A DNA stretch of 12,141 bases, from contig JAKLEJ010000063.1 in NCBI GenBank assembly GCA_022711695.1, forward strand, positions 1 through 12,141, in the 5' to 3' direction. This document shows positions 1-8,196 of this stretch, piece by piece (the stretch's first letter is position 1; each line of letters begins with the position of its first letter). The translations under genes were made by a program, and so were the position numbers. The notes under the pieces are model-generated. The model was not told the origin of the DNA. It did no database searches and saw only the letters and a list, made by a program, of their open reading frames with translations. The DNA is from Verrucomicrobiota bacterium (GTDB lineage: Bacteria > Verrucomicrobiota > Verrucomicrobiia > Limisphaerales > JACRJZ01).

Positions 1-638
1 GCGCGCAGGTAACCGTCGCGCGTGAAGTTGGAGCGCGCCCGGAGCGGCGCGCCGGGGGCGCGCGGGTGCGAAGCGGCGTCGGGGTCGGTCTCCAAGCCCG
101 CCGAATCGAGCTGGGCCTTCCAGAAATCCATCTGGCGCCTGGCCTGGGCGGCGCTGACGCTGCCATCGGCCTCGAGGCCGGTGGAGATCACCCAGGCCTT
201 GCCGAGCGCATGATCGAACGCCACCAGGCTGTCATGGAAGCCCAGGTCGCAATCCGGAAGGTCCAGATCGCCGGCGGGAACGCGCGGCAGGCGGGGCTCG
301 ACGAAGTTCTTTAGCTCGTAGCCCCACCAGCCGAAACAGCCCCCCAGGGGAAACGGAAGGTCCGGCTGCCGGGACAACTCGTAGCGCGCCAGGAGCGCCT
401 CGAGCGCCCGCCAGGGATCGCCAAACTGCCGCCAGCACCGCGAGCCAGCCCGCCATTCGCACCGCGAGCCGAAGCTGCGAAAGGCGAGAAACGGGCGGGC
501 CGTTACCAACGACATCCGCCCTTGGGCGGGGTCGAACAGCGCGCTCTGTAGCAGGACCAGGCCCGGCTGGCCGGCCAGCCGGGAAGCCAGTTCCTCAGGC
601 CCCAGGGGCGTCGCGATTTCCTGGATTAATGGAGGCAC
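1..638 (-). CDS. pabB: para-aminobenzoate synthase component I (PabB/TrpE family), 5' part only
   Basis: This is the N-terminal 212 codons of an aminodeoxychorismate/anthranilate synthase component I; the rest lies beyond the left edge. PabB converts chorismate plus ammonia to 4-amino-4-deoxychorismate for folate synthesis. Reading the minus strand gives an unbroken frame with the N-terminal domain hallmarks LVLLQSALFDPAQGRMSL, PLGGCFGWWGYELKNFVE and DSLVAFDHALGKAWVIST. It ends at SNFTRDGYLRA, the motif that opens the chorismate-binding domain in this family. An in-frame stop (TGA) lies about 25 codons upstream, and GTG at 638-636 is the only standard start between them (reads MPPLIQEIATPLG). 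No clear Shine-Dalgarno precedes it. The gene is divergent from the HzsA-like gene. PabB is preferred over TrpE because the tryptophan-binding LLES region of TrpE is not evident, but the catalytic domain is not visible, so the split between the two is an inference. Confidence 0.8.
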   Translation of the reverse strand, partial: MPPLIQEIATPLGPEELASRLAGQPGLVLLQSALFDPAQGRMSLVTARPFLAFRSFGSRCEWRAGSRCWRQFGDPWRALEALLARYELSRQPDLPFPLGGCFGWWGYELKNFVEPRLPRVPAGDLDLPDCDLGFHDSLVAFDHALGKAWVISTGLEADGSVSAAQARRQMDFWKAQLDSAGLETDPDAASHPRAPGAPLRARSNFTRDGYLR

Positions 639-759
639 GTTCAGGATGTCCGGAGGGCCCCCTCGAGCAGGCCATCCCTCGGGAGCTTCGGCTCTAATGC
701 GGCCGCGTCAAGCGTCGCTTTGTCCGAATCCGGCCGGCCTTGGAGGCGTCTATCGACTG

Positions 760-3483
760 GTGTTCTGGCCCAGCGAAAAAGCGGTTGTGTTCGGACGCTG
801 CCTGGCGGCGGCGGTCTTTTGCCTTTCTTCAGCCGTCGCCTCGCCGGTTTTGGCGTCCGCTCCGAATGCCTCCTGGCCGCAAGCGGTCCTGATTCGGCAG
901 GCTCAGCTCGGTTCCCCAGCCGGCCCGACCGAGACCAAGAAGGCCGCTGCGGCGGCCCTGTGGGCGGAGCTGGAACGCGAGCACCCCGTCGAGTGCGATT
1001 GGGTGTTCCAGGACGCCGGCCAGGACCCGGCGGGTTGGCTGGCCGAAACCAACCAGGCCCGCCAGGCGCGCGGATGGGTGTCACGCGCCCTGGAGGAAAT
1101 AGGCGGGCGCGGCGAGGGTTTCCGGGTGGAATTCGAGAAACTCTCGAGCAACGGGGACGCGCCCCTGGTTTCCTGGCTGGAGCTCTACGCGAGGGTCTGT
1201 GAGGAGCGACGGTCGGCCCGGCTGCAAACGGTGTTCCGGAGCGCGCCGCGAATTGTGTTCACCAAACACCCGACCATCCGGCCCTCGTTCTTCGCCTACA
1301 CCGAGGGGCAGTCGGACGCCCAGGCGGAGCGCCATTTTCATCCCGGCGCCTCGCTGTGCCTGTTGGAGATGACAGGGACCCGGGGCGAGGTGAGCGTGCT
1401 GCTGGAGGATCGGACGGGCGCCATCCGGGATCCGGCGGTTTCCCCGGACGGGCAGCGGGTGGCCTTCGCCTGGAAAAAGGCCCTGAACGAGGACGACTAT
1501 CACCTCTACGAAATGGAGGCGGCCTCGAGACGGCTGCGGCAGATCACGTCCGGGGCGGGATTTGCCGACTACGAACCGGCTTACCTGCCGGGCGGCGACC
1601 TCATCTTCGCCTCGACCCGCTGCGTGCAGACGGTCGATTGCTGGTGGACCGAGGTTAGCAACCTCTACACCTGCGACAAGGACGGCCGCCACCTGCGCCG
1701 GCTGGGGTTCGACCAGGTGCATGCGATATTTCCCGCGGCGCTGGACGACGGGCGGGTGATCTACACGCGCTGGGACTACAACGACCGCGGCCAGATCTTC
1801 CCGCAGGCGCTTTTCCAGATGAACGCCGACGGCACAGGCCAGACGGAGTTCTACGGAAACAACTCGTGGTTCCCCACGACCATCGCCCATGCCCGCGGCA
1901 TTCCGGGGACGGAGAAAGTCGCGGCCATTCTGTGCGGGCATCACTCGTCGCAGGCCGGCAAGCTGGCGGTCATCGATCCGGCCCGGGGTCGCCAGGAAAA
2001 CCAGGGCGTGCAACTCGTGGCCCCCCTCCGCGAGACCCGGGCCGAGCGCATCGATTCCTACGGGCAGGCCGGCGAGCTGTTCCAATACCCCTATCCGCTG
2101 GGCGAAACGGAGTTCCTGGTGACCTACGCCCCGCTGGGCTGGGAAGGCGGCGGTCCGTCGCGGCGGCGCGCCGGCGACGCCGCGTTCGGCATCTATTGGA
2201 TGGCGGCGGACGGGAGGCGGGAGTTGCTGGCCGCCGATCCGAAGGTGGCCTGCCAGCAGCCCGTGCCGCTGGCGGCGCGGCGCGCCATGCCGGTTCGCCC
2301 CAGTGCTGTGGACTACCGCAAGAAGACGGGGACCTACTACGTGCAGGATATCCACGCCGGCCCGGGCCTGGCCGGCGTCCCCAGGGGGACCGTCAAGAAG
2401 CTGCGCGTCATCGCGCTCGAGTTCCGCCCGGCGGGAGTCGGCAACAACGGCAGCTCCGGCCCGGGCGGCGGGGCCCTCATCAGCACGCCCATCGCGGTGG
2501 GCAACGGCAGTTGGGACGTCAAGATCGTGCTCGGGGATGCCGCCGTTCACGAGGATGGCTCGGCCTTCTTCCAGGTCCCGGCCCGCACCCCGGTCTATTT
2601 CCAGGCCCTCGACGCCAAGGGGCGGGCGGTCCAGACGATGCGCAGTTGGAGCACCTTGCAGCCGGGCGAAATCCAGTCCTGCGTGGGCTGCCATGAGCAC
2701 AAAAACACCGCCCCCGCCGCCTCGGGCTACAGCACCCTGGCGCTGCGCGCCGGGCCGGCGGCCCTCGAGCCCTTCTACGGCCTACCGCGCGGCTTCAGTT
2801 TCCCCCGCGAAATCCAGCCCATCCTGGACAAACATTGCGTCTCGTGTCACAGCGATCCGGGCCAGCGGATGAGCCGCGAGCGGCTGAAGGGAGGATGGAC
2901 ACGCGAGCGCGATCCGGACTGGCAGGCGGCGTTGCGCGCCACCGCCGGACGACTCGCCTCCCAGGCGGGCAGCGCGCCGTCGGCGGCGCCCGCGGTGGCC
3001 ACCAACCGGCCCGCGTTCAGCCTGCGCGGCCACGGGGTGCTGGATCGCCTCGCCAAGCGCCACTGGAGCGAGGCTTACCTGAATCTGACCCTGGCCGAGC
3101 CGGCGCAGAACGATTGGGACCGCGGTTCGTTTGGCGGCACGGCCGATGGCCGGCTGGTGAACTGGCCCGGCGCACAGTCCATTCCCGCCCCGCTGCCGCC
3201 GTGCTCGGCCGGGGCTTGCCGCAGCGACCTGCTGGCCCTCCTCGAGGGCGGCCACGGCGGCGTCAGGCTCAGCCGCGAGGAGTTGGACAAGATCGCCTGC
3301 TGGATCGACCTCTACGTGCCGTATTGCGGGGACTACGAGGAGGCCGCCGCCTGGACGCCCGAGGAGACCGCCAAGTACCGTCGTTACCTCGAGAAACGGC
3401 GCAGAATGGAAGCGCTGGAGCAGCGGAACATCGAGGAGCTTCTGGCCAGCCAGGAGCAGGCGATGCCCGCCCGGGTTCCGTAG
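760..3483 (+). CDS. secreted HzsA-related (hydrazine synthase alpha-like) dihaem c-type cytochrome protein
   Basis: Large exported protein of about 907 residues from this start. It opens with a signal peptide (basic n-region, hydrophobic LAAAVFCLSSAVASPVLA, likely cut near ASA). A WD/PD40-like beta-propeller region follows, with HFHPGASLCLLEM, RDPAVSPDGQRVAFAWKK, DDYHLYEM, STRCVQTVDCWWTEVSNLY, HAIFPAALDDGRVIYTRWDY and DRGQIFPQALFQMNADGTGQ. Next come an HZS-alpha middle domain (YYVQDIHAGPGLAGVPRGTVKKLRV) and two CxxCH haem c sites, C641-VGCH and C693-VSCH. This layout matches the HzsA-related family common in Planctomycetota and Verrucomicrobiota. In anammox bacteria the true HzsA takes part in hydrazine formation, but most relatives have no known reaction, so no substrate is claimed. 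The start is uncertain: GTG 760 (GGAGG 13 nt upstream) gives a normal signal peptide; ATG 697 (GGGAG 11 nt upstream), ATG 646 and GTG 787 are alternatives. ATG 646 would leave only 7 bp to the divergent pabB start. Confidence 0.88.
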   Translation: MFWPSEKAVVFGRCLAAAVFCLSSAVASPVLASAPNASWPQAVLIRQAQLGSPAGPTETKKAAAAALWAELEREHPVECDWVFQDAGQDPAGWLAETNQARQARGWVSRALEEIGGRGEGFRVEFEKLSSNGDAPLVSWLELYARVCEERRSARLQTVFRSAPRIVFTKHPTIRPSFFAYTEGQSDAQAERHFHPGASLCLLEMTGTRGEVSVLLEDRTGAIRDPAVSPDGQRVAFAWKKALNEDDYHLYEMEAASRRLRQITSGAGFADYEPAYLPGGDLIFASTRCVQTVDCWWTEVSNLYTCDKDGRHLRRLGFDQVHAIFPAALDDGRVIYTRWDYNDRGQIFPQALFQMNADGTGQTEFYGNNSWFPTTIAHARGIPGTEKVAAILCGHHSSQAGKLAVIDPARGRQENQGVQLVAPLRETRAERIDSYGQAGELFQYPYPLGETEFLVTYAPLGWEGGGPSRRRAGDAAFGIYWMAADGRRELLAADPKVACQQPVPLAARRAMPVRPSAVDYRKKTGTYYVQDIHAGPGLAGVPRGTVKKLRVIALEFRPAGVGNNGSSGPGGGALISTPIAVGNGSWDVKIVLGDAAVHEDGSAFFQVPARTPVYFQALDAKGRAVQTMRSWSTLQPGEIQSCVGCHEHKNTAPAASGYSTLALRAGPAALEPFYGLPRGFSFPREIQPILDKHCVSCHSDPGQRMSRERLKGGWTRERDPDWQAALRATAGRLASQAGSAPSAAPAVATNRPAFSLRGHGVLDRLAKRHWSEAYLNLTLAEPAQNDWDRGSFGGTADGRLVNWPGAQSIPAPLPPCSAGACRSDLLALLEGGHGGVRLSREELDKIACWIDLYVPYCGDYEEAAAWTPEETAKYRRYLEKRRRMEALEQRNIEELLASQEQAMPARVP

Positions 3484-3537
3484 CGCGAGCGGCTCCGTGA
3501 GGGATTGGGGGCGATTCTTGCGGCGGCCCCGCGGAGG

Positions 3538-3554
3538 GCGCGCCTCAGGCGCGC
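3538..3554. terminator. perfect GC hairpin with the DAHP synthase stop codon as its loop
   Basis: GCGCGCC-TCA-GGCGCGC is a perfect 7-bp stem with a 3-nt loop. On the minus strand the loop is exactly the TGA stop of the DAHP synthase gene. On the plus strand the hairpin starts about 55 nt after the stop of the HzsA-like gene. It sits between two convergent genes, where a bidirectional terminator would be expected, but no T-run follows on either strand. It could act as an RNA 3'-end stabiliser or a Rho-linked structure instead. Confidence 0.4.
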
Positions 3555-4911
3555 TGGGACGCCATGAGCCGGGCCAGCCGCATGGCCATCTCGAGCGACT
3601 GCTCGTAATTGAGCCGGGGATCCACCTGCGAGCGATAGGCCCGCGACAGATCGGCCTCGGTGACCCCGCTGGCCCCGCCCAGGCATTCGGTGACGTTTTC
3701 CCCGGTCAATTCGAAATGCACCCCTCCGAGGCAGCTTCCGCAGTCTGTGAGGATTTGAAAGGACTTTTCGATCTCGTCCAGGATCGTCTCGAAGCGGCGC
3801 GTCTTGACGCCGGCGTGGGTGGTCAGGGTGTTGGCGTGCATGGGGTCGCAGCACCAGAGCACGCGCGTTCCCCGGCGCCGCAGCGCCTCCACCAGCGGCG
3901 GCAGGGCTTTCTCCACCTTGTCCGCGCCCATCCGATGGATCACCGTCAGGCGTCCGGGCTCGTTGGCGGGGTTGAGCCGCTCGCACAGCGCCTGGAGTTC
4001 GTCCGCGCCAATGCCGGCGCTGATCTTGATCCCCACGGGATTGCGGATGCCCCGGAAATACTCGAGGTGCGCGCCGTCCAGGGCGCGGGTGCGATTGCCT
4101 ATCCAAGGCAGGTGGGTGGTCAGGTTGTACCAGCCCTGGCGTCGCGGGACCTGGCGGGTCTGGGCCTGCTCGTAAAGCAGGTGCAGCCCCTCGTGGCTGG
4201 TGTAGAAATCCACCCGGTTCATTTCGGTGAGCGCGCCCCCGGCCAGCGTCTCCATGAAGCGGATGGACTCGCCGATCGATTCGACCATCCGTGTGTATTC
4301 GCCCGCCAGGGGCGAGCGGTGCACGAAATCCAGCTCCCAGTACTCGGGGTGGTGCAGGTCGGCAAAGCCGCCATCGATGAGCGCGCGGATGAAATTGACG
4401 GTGAGGCCGGCCCGCTCGTATCCGCGCAGGAGCAGCTCGGGATCGTGCCGGCGCTCGGCGGCCTCGAAGGCCAACCGGTTGATCATGTCGCCGCGGTAGG
4501 CGGGCAGCGTGACCCCCTCGCGGGTCTCGGTGTCGGCCGAGCGCGGCTTGGCGTACTGCCCTGCGAACCGGCCCACCCGGATGACCCGTCGCCGGCCGCC
4601 ATGGACCAGCACCAGGCTCATTTGCAGGAGAATCTTCAGCTTGGCGGCGATGGCCCCGGACTCGCAATCCTCGAAGCTCTCCGAGCAGTCGCCTCCCTGG
4701 AGCAGGAAACGCTCGCCGCGGGCGGCTTCGGCCAGTTGGGCCTTGAGGCTCTCGATTTCCCAACTGGTGACCAGCGGGGGCAGCCGGGACAAGCGTTCGA
4801 CGGCCGACCGCAGGGCCTGGGGATCCTCGTAAACCGGCTGCTGGGCGGCCGCGCGGCTTTGCCAGGAATCGGGCCGCCAGTCCGCCGGCGCCGGAGTGTC
4901 TGGCTGGGCGC

Positions 4912-4915
<4 letters not shown>
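3545..4915 (-). CDS. class II 3-deoxy-7-phosphoheptulonate (DAHP) synthase
   Basis: Condenses phosphoenolpyruvate with erythrose 4-phosphate to DAHP, the first step of the shikimate pathway, in the cytoplasm. The protein has 456 residues, normal for the plant/Mycobacterium type II family. Signature blocks in order are LLQGGDCSESF, RVGRFAGQYAKPRS, PAYRGDMIN, SHEGLHLLYEQ, WIGNRTRALDGAHLEY, GIRNPVGIKIS, LWCCDPMHANT, GGVHFELTGENVTEC and DPRLNYEQSLEMA. The metal ligands can be placed as C77, H360, E402 and D432, with spacing equal to C87/H369/E411/D441 of the M. tuberculosis enzyme. The start is GTG at 4915-4913, overlapping the gltA stop as GTGA, with GGAAGAG 5 nt upstream; codons further upstream in this frame lie inside gltA and are not conserved. 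It is co-transcribed with gltA. One small deviation: DPMHANT where DPMHGNT is usual. Family names vary (aroG, aroF, aroH), so no symbol is given. Confidence 0.96.
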
Positions 4916-6201
<1,286 letters not shown>

Positions 6202-6228
6202 GGTTCCGCTTGTTCGGGCGTTTCTGTT

Positions 6229-6269
6229 ATTATCGGTTGGATTGTCTCCCATTAGGCGGCTTCTGGCAA
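6229..6269 (-). promoter_or_regulatory. candidate sigma-70-type promoter for gltA and DAHP synthase
   Basis: On the minus strand TTGCCA (6269-6264, five of six to TTGACA) is followed after 17 bp by GACAAT (6246-6241, four of six to TATAAT). A second -10-like hexamer, GATAAT (6234-6229), lies 6 bp further on but lacks a matching -35. Transcription would begin about 30 nt before the gltA ATG. This is pattern matching only. Confidence 0.4.
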
Positions 6270-6320
6270 GCGGCCATTTTGCAAATCCCCGCGCGACGAC
6301 GCGGCGCCTCCGGGGCCCGC

Positions 6321-6334
6321 GCGGCCACGGCCGC
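6321..6334 (-). terminator. GC hairpin immediately after the DUF4380 stop codon
   Basis: The bases directly after the TGA of the DUF4380 gene form the inverted repeat GCGGCC-GT-GGCCGC (in practice a 5-bp stem with a 4-nt loop). No U-tract follows, so intrinsic termination is doubtful. Its position between the DUF4380 stop and the candidate gltA promoter fits a transcription-unit boundary. Confidence 0.3.
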
Positions 6335-7348
6335 TCACTTCCGGAAGGGCGAAGGCGGGATGCGTTTCGCCAGGGCGCGCGCGTCCGAGGCCGAGCCTGC
6401 CGGCTTCTCCAGGTCGAGCAGCACCCATTTCTCCGGCAAGAGCGCGCTCTGCCCGGGCCGCAAGCGGGCTTCGGGCCCCAGCACTTCAAGCGTGGCCCGA
6501 AGCGGCTCCGCGGAAAAGGCGGCGGTGTTGCCGCCGTCGGGATAATTGCCCGATGGAGAATGGGGGAAGTACTTGACGAAGAGCAGCCGGCCCACGGCAT
6601 AGGCGATCCATTCCTGGTCGGCATCGACCCCCACCTTCAGCGCGGCGCCCCCGGCTTCCACCACCAGGATCCCGTCCATGACTCTGACCCGCCGGTCCGC
6701 GGGATCCCCGGCCTCGTAGCGCACGGTCCCGCCCGCGCCCTTGGCCGCCAGAGACCAACCGGCCTTGAAGCGGCTTTTCTTGCTCAGGGGCAGCAGGGCG
6801 AAGCCGCCCGCTTTGCAGACGGTGCGATCCCAAAGGCTGCAGGACACCTCGTTGCTGGAGACGTTCTTCAACCGCTGGACCAACCCCACCTCGCCCGTGT
6901 CCGGATCCACCACGATTTCCCGGCTCATCTGGACGCCCAAGGCGGGTTCGGGCAGGCTCTCCAGCGCGACCGTTTGCGGACGCGGCGTCTGCCAGTTCCA
7001 CGGACCCAGCCACAGGCGGAGATGCTCCGGAAGACCCCGGCTTTCGGGTCCCACGTCGAAGGCCGAGCCGCCCATGGCAAAGCCGGCCGGGTGGTCCGCC
7101 AGCAGTTTGCCACCGCTGCCCGGTTCGTCATAGAGGATGTTGTCCCCGTTCAAGGCGAACGCCGCTACGCGTCCGCCGACTGCGGGCAAAACGACGACCT
7201 TGCAATCGCCGCCCCGGAGGGCCAGGCAGTTTTCCCATCCGGAAAAGGTCTCGAAGGCCACTCCCGGGGCCAGGGACTGGGGCGCGGCCGCTCCGGCCGC
7301 CGCCGCCGCCAGGGCCAGAATCCAAACGCTCGACAGAACTCTGCTCAT
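6335..7348 (-). CDS. exported DUF4380 domain-containing protein (aldose-epimerase-like fold)
   Basis: A 337-residue protein with a clean signal peptide (MSR, then VLSSVWILALAAAAAGAAA, cut before PQ), so probably periplasmic. The mature part carries the DUF4380 pattern: CKVVVLPAVGGRVAAFALNG followed by DNILYDEPG near residue 70, a WNWQTPRPQ segment, SREIVVDPDTGEVGLVQRL, a WDRTVCKAGGF core, and a late EWIAYAVGRLLFVKYFP plus SGNYPDGGNTAAFSAE block. The family resembles galactose mutarotase-like beta sandwiches and is usually found in carbohydrate-degrading bacteria; its reaction is not established and I do not assign one. ATG 7348-7346 is chosen because it places the signal peptide at the N-terminus; an in-frame ATG at 7381 would precede it with extra residues. 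No Shine-Dalgarno is visible. It is read toward gltA on the same strand, 133 bp upstream. Confidence 0.8.
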   Translation of the reverse strand: MSRVLSSVWILALAAAAAGAAAPQSLAPGVAFETFSGWENCLALRGGDCKVVVLPAVGGRVAAFALNGDNILYDEPGSGGKLLADHPAGFAMGGSAFDVGPESRGLPEHLRLWLGPWNWQTPRPQTVALESLPEPALGVQMSREIVVDPDTGEVGLVQRLKNVSSNEVSCSLWDRTVCKAGGFALLPLSKKSRFKAGWSLAAKGAGGTVRYEAGDPADRRVRVMDGILVVEAGGAALKVGVDADQEWIAYAVGRLLFVKYFPHSPSGNYPDGGNTAAFSAEPLRATLEVLGPEARLRPGQSALLPEKWVLLDLEKPAGSASDARALAKRIPPSPFRK

Positions 7349-7362
7349 GACAAGTGAGCCGC

Positions 7363-7391
7363 ACTGTAGGGGCGCCGGCATCGAAAGGCAA
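7363..7391 (-). promoter_or_regulatory. candidate promoter of the DUF4380 gene
   Basis: On the minus strand TTGCCT (7391-7386) and TACAGT (7368-7363) are 17 bp apart, each four of six to consensus. The predicted transcript would start around 7356, leaving a leader of less than 10 nt. That agrees with the lack of a Shine-Dalgarno before the ATG at 7348. Confidence 0.3.
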
Positions 7392-7499
7392 TGATCAATC
7401 GCGCGCGGTGAATACGCAGCCACAATCTGCGACTCACCTGTCTTTGGCCATTGACTCGAAATCCCTTGCAGCCCCTGTCAAGGCGGGGGACCTGCCGGG

Positions 7500-7558
7500 G
7501 AAAAGCGGAGAGACAAGCAACGGACTGGAGAACAGAAGACTGGAGAACAGAAAAGCGG
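7500..7558. repeat. 15-bp perfect tandem repeat flanked by 9-bp direct repeats
   Basis: GACTGGAGAACAGAA occurs twice head to tail (7523-7537 and 7538-7552). The nonamer GAAAAGCGG occurs on both sides, at 7500-7508 and 7550-7558, with the second copy overlapping the end of the tandem unit. The segment is purine-rich on the plus strand, unlike its surroundings. It lies between the DUF4380 gene and the possible small lipoprotein gene. Confidence 0.75.
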
Positions 7559-7560
7559 CC

Positions 7561-7788
7561 TTAGCAGGCCACCATGCAGTGAACGCCATGGGCGTTCTCG
7601 TCGGCCACCCGGGTGGCCGTAATCGGAAAGGCAGACCCAACCGATTCGGTTTCCTCAGACGCCCCGACGACATGAATGTCCGGGCAATTCGTCATGCGCG
7701 GGGCCTTTCGCGAGCCCGCTTTGAAGAGCGTGCAGCACGCCACAGCCCCTGCCGCCATCCAAACCGCCGCGATTGTCGTCAAGACCAT
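7561..7788 (-). CDS. possible small lipoprotein or exported peptide, 75 aa
   Basis: I do not recognise this product. From ATG 7788-7786 the frame reads MVLTTIAAVWMAAGAVAC followed by CTLFKAGSRKAPRMTNC and ends in NAHGVHCMVAC and TAA. The start looks like a short signal sequence with a lipobox-like AVAC, and there are five cysteines in all. About three quarters of its codons (55 of 74 by hand count) end in G or C, which supports coding. Against it: no Shine-Dalgarno, no family match known to me, the absence of basic residues before the hydrophobic stretch, and a 3' half dominated by palindromes that could explain the open frame. The frame stays open upstream to 7914, so a longer N-terminus is possible. 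A -35/-10-like pair, TTGTTG (7829-7824) and TATGCT (7805-7800), 18 bp apart, would give an almost leaderless transcript. Confidence 0.35.
   Translation of the reverse strand: MVLTTIAAVWMAAGAVACCTLFKAGSRKAPRMTNCPDIHVVGASEETESVGSAFPITATRVADENAHGVHCMVAC
7581..7651. repeat. cluster of three perfect inverted repeats
   Basis: Within 71 bp there are three perfect inverted repeats: GAACGCC-ATG-GGCGTTC (7581-7597), the 18-bp uninterrupted palindrome CGGCCACCCGGGTGGCCG (7602-7619), and AACCGA-T-TCGGTT (7639-7651). AATCGG at 7621-7626 can also pair with CCGATT at 7641-7646. All lie in the 3' part of the possible small minus-strand gene. They could fold as consecutive hairpins in either strand's RNA. 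Confidence 0.6.
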
Positions 7789-8027
7789 GCAAGGCAAACA
7801 GCATAAACCGTTCCGAAATGCGGCAACAAGGCAAAAGGCTGGCAGAGCGGTGTGCGATATCGTTACAGAAGGTTCAAATTGGGACCCATTACTGGGCTCA
7901 GGTTGCGCATTCATCCAGTAATGAATTCAGCAAATAGTTTTGTACCAAATAGATGCAATATATGAAGCGAACGCCTATCCGTTCTTCCTGCCAGAGTGCC
8001 TCAGGCGGCCGAAGAAAGCCGAGCCTT

Positions 8028-8082
8028 GACACCGGGTGTCCATTTCCCGGCAGGAGTGTCTTGACTCCAGACACAAGGTGTG
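8028..8082. promoter_or_regulatory. paired palindromic operator-like sites, 42 bp apart
   Basis: GACACCGGGTGTC (8028-8040) is a perfect 13-bp inverted repeat. GACACAAGGTGTG (8070-8082) matches it at 10 of 13 positions and keeps the GACAC/GTGT half-sites. The centres, 8034 and 8076, are 42 bp apart, four turns of B-DNA, so dimers on both would face the same side. The first site's arms have a 1-nt spacer, which cannot form a hairpin loop, so a DNA-binding site is more likely than an RNA structure. The Fis-type activator PrsR encoded just downstream is the natural candidate to bind here; that is an inference. Confidence 0.45.
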
Positions 8083-8180
8083 CCGGATTCACGCGCAGGG
8101 CGTGGGCGGGCCGGGCCACCGGCCATGGCGTTATCATTTGGCGAGCATGGCCGGGGCAGGCGCGGGCAGGCGTTTTTCGG

Positions 8181-8196
8181 TGGTCAATCGAGGGCA
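8181..8196 (+). promoter_or_regulatory. weak candidate sigma-54 (-24/-12) promoter for prsKR
   Basis: TGGTCAATCGAGGGCA has the invariant GG and GC of sigma-54 promoters with 10 bp between them, a T before GG and an A after GC. It lacks the CACG and TT of the consensus. Transcription would begin near 8207, about 10 nt before the prsK GTG. GG-N10-GC is easily met by chance in DNA this GC-rich, so support comes mainly from the position and the palindrome pair 130-175 bp upstream. Confidence 0.25.

Noticed and set aside
706..711. TTGACG on the minus strand as a pabB -35 box
   Set aside because: The hexamer 17 bp downstream (AAGCTC) is not like a -10.
1081..2700. Long minus-strand open frame opposite the HzsA-like gene
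   Set aside because: The opposite strand has clear family motifs and haem sites; this frame is Arg/Gly/Pro/His-rich with no family similarity, an effect of high GC.
7434..7806. Other small open frames on both strands between DUF4380 and prsK
   Set aside because: No start signal, no recognisable domain, and they run through the tandem repeat or the palindromes.
8026..8066. TTGACA (8026) and TTGACT (8061) as sigma-70 -35 boxes
   Set aside because: At 16-18 bp downstream there is only GC-rich sequence with no acceptable -10 hexamer; both overlap or adjoin the palindromes.
8109..8124. GGCCGG-GCCA-CCGGCC hairpin as a terminator
   Set aside because: No gene ends upstream on the plus strand and no T-run follows on either strand.
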